A stretch of DNA of 24,686 nucleotides from Methanobacterium_C sp963845285. GTDB taxonomy: Archaea; Methanobacteriota; Methanobacteria; Methanobacteriales; Methanobacteriaceae. The DNA lies in the NCBI GenBank assembly GCA_963845285.1, contig CAWJRO010000041.1, positions 1-24,686 of the forward strand, in the 5' to 3' direction. This document shows, piece by piece, positions 1 through 7,240 of this stretch. Position 1 is the first letter of the stretch, and every line of letters begins with the position of its first letter. The position numbers and the translations under genes are program-made. The notes below the pieces were generated by a model that was not told the origin of the DNA, made no database searches, and saw only the letters and a list, made by a program, of their open reading frames with translations.

Positions 1-1667
1 TATTTAATCGGGTGATTTCCAGCGACCCGAAAAATTACAGGGCTTGGAAAGGTAAAAGTGATGTTTACCAGAAAATGGAAAGATATGAGGATGCATTGAA
101 ATGTCTTGATAAATTAACAGATTGTTACCCTGAAAGTGGACGAGCATGGTATAGTAAGGCTTACACTTACCAATTGATGGGTAATAATGAAGAAAAAGAT
201 GCTTGCTATAAAAAAGCACTTAAATTTTATGATAGGGATCTGGTAAAAAACCCTCATAATAGTGTGAAATTGTACAATAAAGCTTCAATTTTGTATATTT
301 TTGAGAAATATGAAGAATCTTTAGAATTCTTTGATAAATCCATCAAAGAAGACCCTAAATATGCCCATTCATGGCAATACAAAGGATTTGCTCTTAACAG
401 CTTGGAAAGGTACGTTGAAGCACTGAAATGTTTCGATGAGGCTTTGAAACTGGATGCTGAGGATGTGGATACATGGATTGGCAAGGGCTATGCCCTTCAA
501 AGCCTTAAAAAATATAATTTAGCAATGGCATGTTTTAACAGGGCTTTAGATTTCAAATCAAATTATTTAAAAGCTTATTATAATAAAGGATTTCTTTTAA
601 GAGAGTTAAAAGAGCACGAAAAAGCAGTGGAGTGTTTTGACAAGGTCATAGAAATTGAACCAAAGAGCTGTTTTGCATGGTATCTCAAGGGATTATCATT
701 TGACATGCTTAAAGAATACCATGATGCCCTAAATGCTTATGATGAAGCAATAAAAATTGATCCAAAGGATCCTGAATTTTTGGTTGTTAAATCATGGACA
801 TTAAAACATTTAAAAGAATATGAAGATGCTTTGAAACTGCTGGATAAAACCATTGAACTGGATTCTGGATATTACCATGCCTACGTTGATAAAGGACTGA
901 TCTTCAGTGAACTGAAAAAATATGAAAAATCAATTGAATGCTTTAATAAAGCAATTGAATTGAAAAAAGATGATTCAATTATATACCGTTCTAAAGGAGA
1001 TGTTTTGGATAAATTAGGAGATTATCATGAGGCTTTAAACTGTTTTAATAAAACTCTAGAACTTGAACCCGAAAACGGTCTTAATTGGCATTCTAAAGCT
1101 TCAACACTGGAAAAAATGTGGAAAATGGATGAATCAAAATTCTACTTTAAATGTGCAATTGAATGTTACAATGCAGAACTCACCAAAGATCCAGAAAATA
1201 AGTATACACTGGCTAACAAAGCTTCCGCTCTGGAAGAATTTGATAAATATGCTGAAGCTTTAGAATACGTGGACAAAGCACTGAAAATCGATGTTGATTA
1301 TGATTGGGCTTTGAATTTAAAGGGTGAGATTCTTCTGAAAATGAAGCAGTATCATGAGGCCCTCAAGTACATTGATAGAGCCATTCAACTGGAAACTGAA
1401 GACGAAGAATATTATTATAACAAGGGAAGGGTTTTGTGTGCTTTAAAACATTATGAATGGGCTTTAAGTCTATTTGATGAATCTTTAAGTGTGGATCCAA
1501 TGAGTTACAAATCCCTGTATGCTAAAGGGGTTGTTATGGAGAAGATGGGAAATTCTGAAGAAGCATTGAAATACTACAAAAAAACTTTGCAGATAAATCA
1601 TTACCACAAAACTGCCCGAAAAGCCAAAAAAATATTGGAAGTGCGGTATGAGTTCGACAAGTTCTAA
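1..1667 (+). CDS. TPR-repeat protein, 5' end outside the window
   Basis: The protein is built almost entirely of 34-residue tetratricopeptide repeats. About 15 can be counted, each with the pattern W/Y-x2-KG-x2-L-x8-Y-x2-AL-x2-F/Y-x2-AI-x-L-x-P. Repeats 2 and 11 carry a matching extra 7 residues after the second helix. A GTG at 12 could be read as a start, but the codons before it (from 3) stay open and continue a TPR helix (F-N-R-V-I-S-S-D-P), so the gene almost certainly starts upstream. No signal peptide or catalytic domain is visible in this part. TPR superhelices bind peptides or proteins; the partner cannot be told from sequence. Large TPR proteins of this style are common in Methanobacteriales. 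The C-terminus is a short basic helix. The downstream neighbour is a pseudogene. Confidence 0.9.
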   Translation, partial: FNRVISSDPKNYRAWKGKSDVYQKMERYEDALKCLDKLTDCYPESGRAWYSKAYTYQLMGNNEEKDACYKKALKFYDRDLVKNPHNSVKLYNKASILYIFEKYEESLEFFDKSIKEDPKYAHSWQYKGFALNSLERYVEALKCFDEALKLDAEDVDTWIGKGYALQSLKKYNLAMACFNRALDFKSNYLKAYYNKGFLLRELKEHEKAVECFDKVIEIEPKSCFAWYLKGLSFDMLKEYHDALNAYDEAIKIDPKDPEFLVVKSWTLKHLKEYEDALKLLDKTIELDSGYYHAYVDKGLIFSELKKYEKSIECFNKAIELKKDDSIIYRSKGDVLDKLGDYHEALNCFNKTLELEPENGLNWHSKASTLEKMWKMDESKFYFKCAIECYNAELTKDPENKYTLANKASALEEFDKYAEALEYVDKALKIDVDYDWALNLKGEILLKMKQYHEALKYIDRAIQLETEDEEYYYNKGRVLCALKHYEWALSLFDESLSVDPMSYKSLYAKGVVMEKMGNSEEALKYYKKTLQINHYHKTARKAKKILEVRYEFDKF

Positions 1668-1699
1668 AGTAGAAGGTTTAAAACGGTAAAATGGTCAAG

Positions 1700-2418
1700 T
1701 TGATGATATACAACCTTATACATTCACCAAATTGATATCATATTTTATGCATTTCTTATTCTAATTTTAGGAACAGGTATTTTAAGTTATATGGGATTTG
1801 ATTCAGATATGTTTTCCATTTTAAGGACAATTGCTTTAGCATGTCTGGCTTTTTAGCTATACATATTCTAAGGAATGAATGCCCAAATGTAGAATGGAAA
1901 ATATCTTTAGGAATGATTTTTATGTACCCTATTTACATAGTGTACTTTTTTTGCATGAAGAGGCTGTCTCATGATTACTTTTGACACATGTAAGTTTGCT
2001 TATTTTTGAATTTAAAGCTTTATTTGTCCTTATTCTTTTGCAAATTTTGAACTATGAGACATCCTCATGAAATTATAAAAAATTCAAAATCAGGAAAAAT
2101 CACGTTTTATATGGGTTTATCTTTGATATTCATTGTGGGATTTGCCCTTCTCCCTTGGATAATAGGTTTTCCAATTATAGATATGTTTATAAAGCTTTCA
2201 ATTGCAAAATTTGACTTGTATGTGATGATAATATGGCTTAAATATCTATTAAATGTATTTTTAGGTCTTACAATCATATAACGTTAGGCCCAATATACCT
2301 CATGGTAAATGGAAAACATCCAAGGGCAGAAAAGCATGGTGTAGTAATAGTTTGGACGCTAACAATTTATTTCCTGATTAGTATAACCTACTTCCGCTGG
2401 TTCCTCTTGCCATTCTGA
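1700..2418 (+). pseudogene. Decayed multi-pass membrane protein gene, carrying a MITE
   Basis: Four hydrophobic coding fragments follow one another on the plus strand in different frames. The first (about 1716-1855) ends in LACLAF then a stop. A second (about 1850-1960) reads IHILRNECPNVEWKISLGM and then MYPIYIVYFF. A third (2067-2281) starts HEIIKNSKSGKITFYMG. The last (about 2278-2418) reads ITLGPIYLMVNGKHPRAEKH and ends WFLLPF then a stop. Adding one base to the T-run at 1850-1854 joins the first two. One base in the T-run at 1946-1952, after removing the MITE and one target copy, joins the second to the third. A further shift near 2278 joins the last. I do not recognise the family. The apparent 75-aa ORF that starts at 2054 takes its ATG from the MITE end, so it is not a real gene start. 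Confidence 0.6.
1960..2066. mobile_element. MITE-like element, copy 1
   Basis: This is a 107-bp element with near-perfect 13-bp terminal inverted repeats: GAGGCTGTCTCAT at the left end and ATGAGACATCCTC at the right, with one mismatch. It is flanked by the 5-bp direct repeat ATGAA (1955-1959 and 2067-2071), a target-site duplication. It has no coding capacity. The same element occurs in reverse orientation at 10164-10269, about 87% identical by hand alignment (about 13 mismatches and one gap). It sits inside a decayed membrane-protein gene. It is probably moved in trans by a transposase that recognises these ends; none is encoded in the window. Confidence 0.85.
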
Positions 2419-2487
2419 ATGATAAATGTATTGGAAACAGGTAATTACTGATGAAAGTAATAACAAATTCTAATTGGGTGAATTTAG

Positions 2488-2514
2488 GGATAAAAAAATA
2501 TTTTTTATAAAAAA
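2488..2514 (-). terminator. Probable U-tract terminator of flpA
   Basis: Just past the fibrillarin stop codon, the minus strand reads through successive T-runs (TTTTTTAT, then ATTTTTTT). Oligo-U stretches of this kind are the usual archaeal transcription termination signal. There is no strong hairpin. Confidence 0.45.
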
Positions 2515-3180
2515 TTAAAACGCAGCCTCACCCACAAATGCCATATGGTCTTTTTCATAGGGCTCGAGGTTGATCTTCTCAAGCACCCTGAAGCCTCCAG
2601 ATTTTAGTTTGGATTCTTCTGACTTGAAAATCTTTTTAGGACTCTGGGTAACGTCGATGCTTCTGGCTTTTATCATTATGATCCCGATTCCTTCAGGTTT
2701 CAAAAACATGTGCATGTTGTCCAAGAAAAGCTCGGACTGTTTGGGTTGTGCCACGTCACTGTAAAGAACATCCACCTTTGGAACCATCTGAATGTAGTTA
2801 CGAGGTTTGGTTGCATCGTCCAGAAGTGGGATCATATTTTCCCGGATTCTGCATAGTTCCACTAGATCGCGCACCATTCTTGGTGAAAATTCTACACTGT
2901 AAACCAGACCATTTTTTGTGATATCTGATATATGTGAAGGTGTTGTACCGGCTGATGCACCGAGATAAAGAACATTTGAGCCTTCTTTAAACGGAAAAGT
3001 TTCCATGCCCTTCATGATGGAGGCAGCAAGTTTAGACCTTCTGGGATCCCATATCCTATATTCTTTACCTTCTAACTCCACCAACTTCTCACCGTAAACC
3101 TTCATACCGGTTTTAAGGTTTTCTGTGGCTATATGGTCCTCTAATATGTATACTCCAGGGAATTTTTCTTTTATATTCAT
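2515..3180 (-). CDS. flpA: Fibrillarin-like rRNA/tRNA 2'-O-methyltransferase
   Basis: This is the SAM-dependent methyltransferase of the archaeal C/D-box RNP. It methylates the 2'-hydroxyl of rRNA and tRNA nucleotides selected by guide sRNAs, working with Nop5 and L7Ae. The 221 residues match the family length. The SAM-binding loop VLYLGASAGTTPSH is at about 70-83 and the acidic loop VEFSPR at 96-101. A K-D-K-H active-site set can be placed at K50 (RRSK), D142 (SDVAQ), K171 (IKARSID) and H212 (EKDHM). The ATG at 3180 is preceded by a good ribosome-binding site (AGAGGA). Archaeal flpA usually lies directly after nop5. Here nop5 is on the same strand upstream but about 700 bp away, with a decayed gene between, so flpA probably needs its own promoter. 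Confidence 0.96.
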   Translation of the reverse strand: MNIKEKFPGVYILEDHIATENLKTGMKVYGEKLVELEGKEYRIWDPRRSKLAASIMKGMETFPFKEGSNVLYLGASAGTTPSHISDITKNGLVYSVEFSPRMVRDLVELCRIRENMIPLLDDATKPRNYIQMVPKVDVLYSDVAQPKQSELFLDNMHMFLKPEGIGIIMIKARSIDVTQSPKKIFKSEESKLKSGGFRVLEKINLEPYEKDHMAFVGEAAF

Positions 3181-3254
3181 TTTTAGTTCCTCTTTAGAAT
3201 AAGTTTTTAAGAACTCTTTTTAGAATAATTTGTATCAATAAAATTTCTTATCAT

Positions 3255-3832
3255 TTAAAGTTTAACAGAATCTTTATTTTTCATTCTTTCTATTTTCCCT
3301 ATTTCTATCTTCTCATGACGTGATTCTGTTTTTATTTCATTGATCATTACTCTTATTGAATTATGTTTTCTTGTTTTGATCTTAAGCTTGATCCCATCTT
3401 CTTGAATCTATTTTTTTTACAATTATTTCTTCAAAATACCACATTTTTCCATTATACTCTCCAAAGTTTCCTTAATCTCCCTTTGAGATTCATAAACAGT
3501 TTCTTTAATGGCATATGTTTTTTGCTCTATGTTTTAAATGACTTCTTTTGTGCGTTCATGGTTCTCATCCATGATATATTTTAGCATCTGAAAATTTTTC
3601 TCGAGCCGTTTTTCAACACGCCTAGAAAATAGGATTGCAAAAACTGCCAGAATAATTGAAAGAAGTATTGATATAGTGGATATTAGTCAAGATCTCTATC
3701 AATACACTCACATACTTTCAATAATATTCTTTGAACTGCAGTATCAACATACAAGATTCCAACAGAGGCACCATGAAATACAAGATCAGATGAGATCAAG
3801 AATAATGTTGAATTCGTAGATTGTAACAGCAT
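3255..3832 (-). pseudogene. Decayed small membrane/coiled-coil protein gene between nop5 and flpA
   Basis: On the minus strand a chain of short reading frames looks like one broken gene of about 190 codons. It opens at an ATG (3832) and runs 49 codons to a TAA at 3683-3685; its start reads MLLQSTNSTLFLISSDLVF. A shift then enters a frame with one clear membrane segment (ISTISILLSIILAVFAILF), followed by a charged helix (RRVEKRLEKNFQMLKYIMDE). That frame is cut by an in-frame TAA after KEVI but resumes as a coiled coil (YESQREIKETLESIMEK) to a stop at 3423-3425. A last frame-shifted piece ends EIGKIERMKNKDSVKL then stop at 3255. I do not recognise the family. Continuous amphipathic coding character across the breaks is the main evidence; sequencing error is an alternative. 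Confidence 0.5.
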
Positions 3833-3888
3833 TTTTAAGAGTTAATACAGTTGAACTTCAATTACTAATTACAACTTCAATTACAACT

Positions 3889-5109
3889 TCAATAATAATC
3901 GCTGATTTTCTTCTTATATTTATCTCTTTTCTTCCTTTTCTTGGGTTTTTCTTTTTTATCCGGTTTTAAGCTTTTAGTACTTCTTTTGGGGAATGGATTG
4001 GCTTTTGTTATTTCTTCAACCCTCTTTTGGAAACTTTCCTTTATCTGAGGATCGTAATCTCCTGAAAAAACATCTTTACGAACTGCTAATGATATTTTTG
4101 ATGCCAAAGTCCTGGCTATCTTTCCACGAACCCACCATTTAGCTCCCCTGACTTCAGGATGCTGGAATATGAGACCATGTTTTGGAGGTCTTTCCCCTGT
4201 TTTCAAATGTCTGAAAAGAGCTTTTTCAGCTCCTAGAACCTGAACTGTACCAGATGGAAGCATTGAAAGTCTTTTGATACTTCCAACATGTGCTATGAGC
4301 TTTGCACCCAGTGATGAACCGCATAGATCCCGCAGGTTTGGTGCAAGTTCTTCCATCTTTGCATCGACGTAGTCTGTAATGGAATTTTTTGATTCCTGAA
4401 TGGATTTTATCGAAGCTGCAAAACCCTGAAGCACAGAAAGGTCTAGTTCGTTTATTTCAGCTCCCATACTCCTTTCTATACTTTTTTTCAATCCCATGTT
4501 GGAATTTAGAAGTCCTGAATCGATTATGGCATCTCTATGGCCGTACTCTGCGATCAGTTTAACGTAATTTTCATGATTTTTGACCCTGTCAAATTCAGGG
4601 AAGTGTACTGCATACCACTCCCTCAACCTCTCAACTAACTTACCTGTTGCCTCATCCAGATCGTCTATTGCATTTATGGCCTGGATTAAAAGCAAGTCTT
4701 CGGCTTCTGAGGCTTTCTTCAATTTTTCTTCGGTTAGTTCGATTGAGAGGTCATGAATTATCCTGCCAAAATCATCTTCTGACTCTAAAAAACCAGTTTT
4801 AAGCAAAATTTTGACTATATTTGACCTTAAAAATTCGCCCCCAACATTGGGAGTTTCAAATTCAAATTTAGAACTGTCTTTAAGGTTTTTATATCTTGAA
4901 TGAGGAATATTTGTTTCTATTACAACTTTTTCATGTTTTTTCACGATTCTTTTTAGTACTGACTCTTCTTCTTTGGTTAAATTTCCATTTTGTACATTTG
5001 TGAGTCTTTCTGCAAGTTTACTCCTTGGGAAAAGTTCATAGTCTATGAGGGTACAATTTTCATCAAGAACTATAAAACCTGCAAAACAACATGTAAGATA
5101 ACACTTCAT
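3889..5109 (-). CDS. nop5: Nop5/Nop56-Nop58 family C/D-box RNP scaffold protein
   Basis: Nop5 is the scaffold of the archaeal box C/D RNP. Its N-terminal domain docks fibrillarin, a central coiled coil (about residues 110-240) dimerises it, and the Nop domain clamps L7Ae and the guide RNA. The Nop-domain signature is clear: GSSLGAKLIAHVGSIKRL, then QVLGAEKALFRHLKTG, then PPKHGLIFQHPEVRG, in roughly residues 260-330. The C-terminus is a lysine-rich tail (from about 375), typical of the family. At 406 residues it is a normal length. No Shine-Dalgarno sequence precedes the ATG at 5109, but a TTTAAA element lies 25-30 nt upstream, so the transcript may be leaderless. The gene is divergent from pyrD across 64 bp. 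Its usual partner flpA is not immediately downstream. Confidence 0.96.
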   Translation of the reverse strand: MKCYLTCCFAGFIVLDENCTLIDYELFPRSKLAERLTNVQNGNLTKEEESVLKRIVKKHEKVVIETNIPHSRYKNLKDSSKFEFETPNVGGEFLRSNIVKILLKTGFLESEDDFGRIIHDLSIELTEEKLKKASEAEDLLLIQAINAIDDLDEATGKLVERLREWYAVHFPEFDRVKNHENYVKLIAEYGHRDAIIDSGLLNSNMGLKKSIERSMGAEINELDLSVLQGFAASIKSIQESKNSITDYVDAKMEELAPNLRDLCGSSLGAKLIAHVGSIKRLSMLPSGTVQVLGAEKALFRHLKTGERPPKHGLIFQHPEVRGAKWWVRGKIARTLASKISLAVRKDVFSGDYDPQIKESFQKRVEEITKANPFPKRSTKSLKPDKKEKPKKRKKRDKYKKKISDYY

Positions 5110-5133
5110 AAATTTAATGTGTAATTTTCAAGA

Positions 5134-5139
5134 TTTAAA
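5134..5139. promoter_or_regulatory. Palindromic TATA-like element in the nop5/pyrD divergent gap
   Basis: A single TTTAAA sits in the 64-bp gap, 24-29 bases from the nop5 start and 34-39 bases from the pyrD start. Because it is self-complementary, one element could direct transcription both ways. That would give a leaderless nop5 mRNA and a short pyrD leader that includes its AGGTGA ribosome-binding site. This is inference from position only. Confidence 0.35.
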
Positions 5140-5173
5140 CTTTCTATCACAAGATTATTAAGTAGGTGAATTC

Positions 5174-6076
5174 ATGTTGGAAACAGAACTATGTAATATC
5201 AAAATGAAAAACCCCACCATGCTGGCAGCAGGAGTGCTTGGAAGCACAGCAGCTTCGCTTAACTGGGCTGCAAGAAGTGGAGCCGGGGCTGTTGTAACAA
5301 AATCATTTGGATTGGTGCCTAACAAGGGTTACTCAAATCCCACAACAGTTGAAGTGACAGGAGGGGTGATAAATGCCATCGGACTCTCAAACCCTGGCGT
5401 TGAAAACTTTGAGGGAGAACTGAAAAAACTCGATGGATCCGTTCCAACGGTTGCATCCATCTACGGGGCTAACCCCCATGAGTTTTCGGTGATAGCTGGA
5501 AGGATCGATGGAAAAGTGGATGCAGTTGAACTCAACGTGTCCTGTCCCCATGCAATGGGAGGATGCGGAGCCGCAATAGGTCAGGATCCAGATTTAACAG
5601 CAGAAATAGTCAAAGCTGTTAAGAAGAATGTGAGGTGTCCGGTTTTTGTAAAACTTACACCAAATGTCACGGACATAGTTGAAGTGGCAGTGGCTGCAGA
5701 GAAGGCAGGCTGTGATGCCCTGACCATGATAAACTCTTTGGGGCCAGGCATGCGTATAGACCTTGAAACAGCAAGACCCATACTCAGCAACCGTTTTGGT
5801 GGAATGTCCGGACCTGCAGTAAAACCTGTTGCACTTCGATGTGTTTATGATGTTTATGAAGCTGTAAACGTTCCTGTAATTGGTGTTGGTGGCATAACCG
5901 ACTACAAAGATGTTGTTGAATTTTTATACGCTGGTGCAAGGGCGGTGCAGGTTGGAACAGCAGTCATGTACCATGGATTGGACATATTTGCAGAGCTTTG
6001 CACTGGACTTGAGAAATTTATCACTGAAAAGGGTTATGACTCTGTTGAAGAGATGGTGGGACTTGCCCATTTATGA
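5174..6076 (+). CDS. pyrD: Dihydroorotate dehydrogenase B, catalytic subunit
   Basis: The enzyme oxidises dihydroorotate to orotate with FMN in de novo pyrimidine synthesis. Class 1B enzymes pass electrons to a PyrK partner and NAD+. The 300-residue TIM barrel shows the class-1B signature NVSCPH at 121-126, with C124 in the position of the catalytic base, and the substrate loop GGVINAIGLSNPG around 63-75. The phosphate/FMN-binding loops are GVGGI (237-241) and GARAVQVGTA (254-263). The ATG at 5174 follows an AGGTGA ribosome-binding site. pyrK lies 175 bp downstream on the same strand, which supports the 1B assignment. Confidence 0.96.
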   Translation: MLETELCNIKMKNPTMLAAGVLGSTAASLNWAARSGAGAVVTKSFGLVPNKGYSNPTTVEVTGGVINAIGLSNPGVENFEGELKKLDGSVPTVASIYGANPHEFSVIAGRIDGKVDAVELNVSCPHAMGGCGAAIGQDPDLTAEIVKAVKKNVRCPVFVKLTPNVTDIVEVAVAAEKAGCDALTMINSLGPGMRIDLETARPILSNRFGGMSGPAVKPVALRCVYDVYEAVNVPVIGVGGITDYKDVVEFLYAGARAVQVGTAVMYHGLDIFAELCTGLEKFITEKGYDSVEEMVGLAHL

Positions 6077-6251
6077 AACCAACATAAACTGTAATAATTT
6101 CAATAAACATCATTGTTGGATATAAACTTATTGAATAAGGAATGTTTTAAGGGAATTATTTGAATTTGGTTGCAGTGGATAGTTATTTATGATTGTAAGT
6201 TTGTGGAATTAAATTTGGTGGAATTTTGATAGATGTAAAAGGTATGATTTT

Positions 6252-7046
6252 ATGCACGTTCCAAAAGTTCTCGAAATAAAAAGGATAATAAAAGAAACAC
6301 CAACAGTTAAAACATTTATTTTTGATTGGAAGGTGAAAGATGAGGTTCCAGGTCAATTCATGATGGTATGGAACTTCAAGGATGAAAAACCCATGTCCAT
6401 TTCCTTAATAGACCCTGTGAAGGATGAAATTGGAATATCCGTCAGAATTGTGGGTAAATTCACAGAAGCTATTCACACTATGAAAGTTGGGGATAAACTG
6501 GGTCTCAGGGGACCTTATGGACATGGATTTCAAATGACAGGTTCAAAGATCCTTGCTGTGGGCGGTGGCATTGGAATGGCTCCGATAATTGCTTTTACTG
6601 AAGAAGCAGGCCGTAGGGGAATGAAAGTGGATGTTGTAAGTGCAGCGGCAACCGCAGATGAGCTGGTATTTACAGAAAGAATCGAAAAATCCGGAGCTAA
6701 ACTTTTAACATGCACAGATGATGGTAGCTGTGGGTTTTGTGGATTCGGTACCGATTTGGCTGAAAAAGTCCTATCCGAAAATAGTTATGACATGGTTGTA
6801 ACCTGCGGTCCGGAGATCATGATGAAAAAGGTATTTCAGCTTGTTGATAAGTTCAAAGTACCGGCACAGTTCTCATTGGAAAGATACATGAAGTGTGGTG
6901 TTGGTATTTGTGGGCAATGCTGTGTTGATGATGTGGGATGGAGAGTATGCGTTGAAGGCCCGGTATTCTCGACAGATAAGGTTAGAATGATATCTGAATT
7001 TGGGAAGTACAAAAGAGATGCCTCTGGTGTAAAACATCAGATGTAA
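6252..7046 (+). CDS. pyrK: Dihydroorotate dehydrogenase B, electron-transfer subunit
   Basis: PyrK carries FAD and a [2Fe-2S] cluster and moves electrons from PyrD's FMN to NAD+. The 264 residues form a ferredoxin-reductase-like protein: an FAD-binding barrel (about 1-95, with KPMSIS at 46-51 and GPYGHGF at 88-94), then an NAD-binding domain (VGGGIGMAP at 103-111, TCGPEIMM at 184-191). A C-terminal cluster loop has C215, C220, C223 (or C224) and C233, in the family pattern C-x4-C-x2-C-x9-12-C. It follows pyrD, although the 175-bp gap is larger than usual for this pair, so separate transcription cannot be excluded. Confidence 0.95.
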   Translation: MHVPKVLEIKRIIKETPTVKTFIFDWKVKDEVPGQFMMVWNFKDEKPMSISLIDPVKDEIGISVRIVGKFTEAIHTMKVGDKLGLRGPYGHGFQMTGSKILAVGGGIGMAPIIAFTEEAGRRGMKVDVVSAAATADELVFTERIEKSGAKLLTCTDDGSCGFCGFGTDLAEKVLSENSYDMVVTCGPEIMMKKVFQLVDKFKVPAQFSLERYMKCGVGICGQCCVDDVGWRVCVEGPVFSTDKVRMISEFGKYKRDASGVKHQM

Positions 7047-7099
7047 TGATGCCTTGAATTACTTCTTTTTCATATACTGTAAAAATTGCATAATAAATT

Positions 7100-7131
7100 T
7101 TAAATTTTAATTTTTTTAATCAATTTTTTTT
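7100..7131 (+). terminator. Probable U-tract terminator after pyrK
   Basis: Two runs of seven to eight T (7111-7117 and 7124-7131) lie about 65-85 bases past the pyrK stop in very AT-rich DNA, as expected of an archaeal oligo-U terminator. They end just before the TATA box of the next gene. Confidence 0.45.
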
Positions 7132-7138
7132 AATCGAG

Positions 7139-7174
7139 TTATATAAATGATAATAAATCAAATAATTTATTATC
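7139..7174 (+). promoter_or_regulatory. TATA box plus perfect 10-bp inverted repeat (candidate operator)
   Basis: TTATATAAA (7139-7147) is a strong archaeal TATA box. It is followed directly by GATAATAAAT (7149-7158), a 6-base spacer and ATTTATTATC (7165-7174), a perfect 10-bp dyad. Transcription in archaea normally starts about 22-27 bases past TATA, so the dyad covers the expected start site. That is the classic position for a repressor operator. The regulator is unknown. Confidence 0.55.
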
Positions 7175-7189
7175 GTAGATCTGGGAGAA

Positions 7190-7240
7190 ATGATGCTTTT
7201 TTTATACAAGGTTAACTCCATAACAAAGATGATAATATGA
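7190..7240 (+). CDS. Possible 16-codon leader peptide of the AI-2E permease
   Basis: This short ORF reads MMLFLYKVNSITKMII. It has a well-placed ribosome-binding site (GGGAG at 7183-7187, two bases before the first ATG and five before the second). Its TGA stop (7238-7240) overlaps the permease ATG (7237-7239) as ATGA. The permease start itself has no recognisable Shine-Dalgarno sequence. The arrangement suggests that the permease is translated by termination-reinitiation from the leader. It could be chance in so short a frame. Confidence 0.45.
   Translation: MMLFLYKVNSITKMII

Noticed and set aside
2054..2281. A 75-codon ORF that looks like a small membrane protein gene
   Set aside because: Its start codon lies in the MITE end and the remainder is a fragment of the broken gene; no ribosome-binding site.
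3363..3584. A 73-codon plus-strand hydrophobic ORF
   Set aside because: It is the antisense shadow of the decayed coiled-coil gene, whose minus-strand fragments have better amphipathic and lysine/glutamate-rich character.
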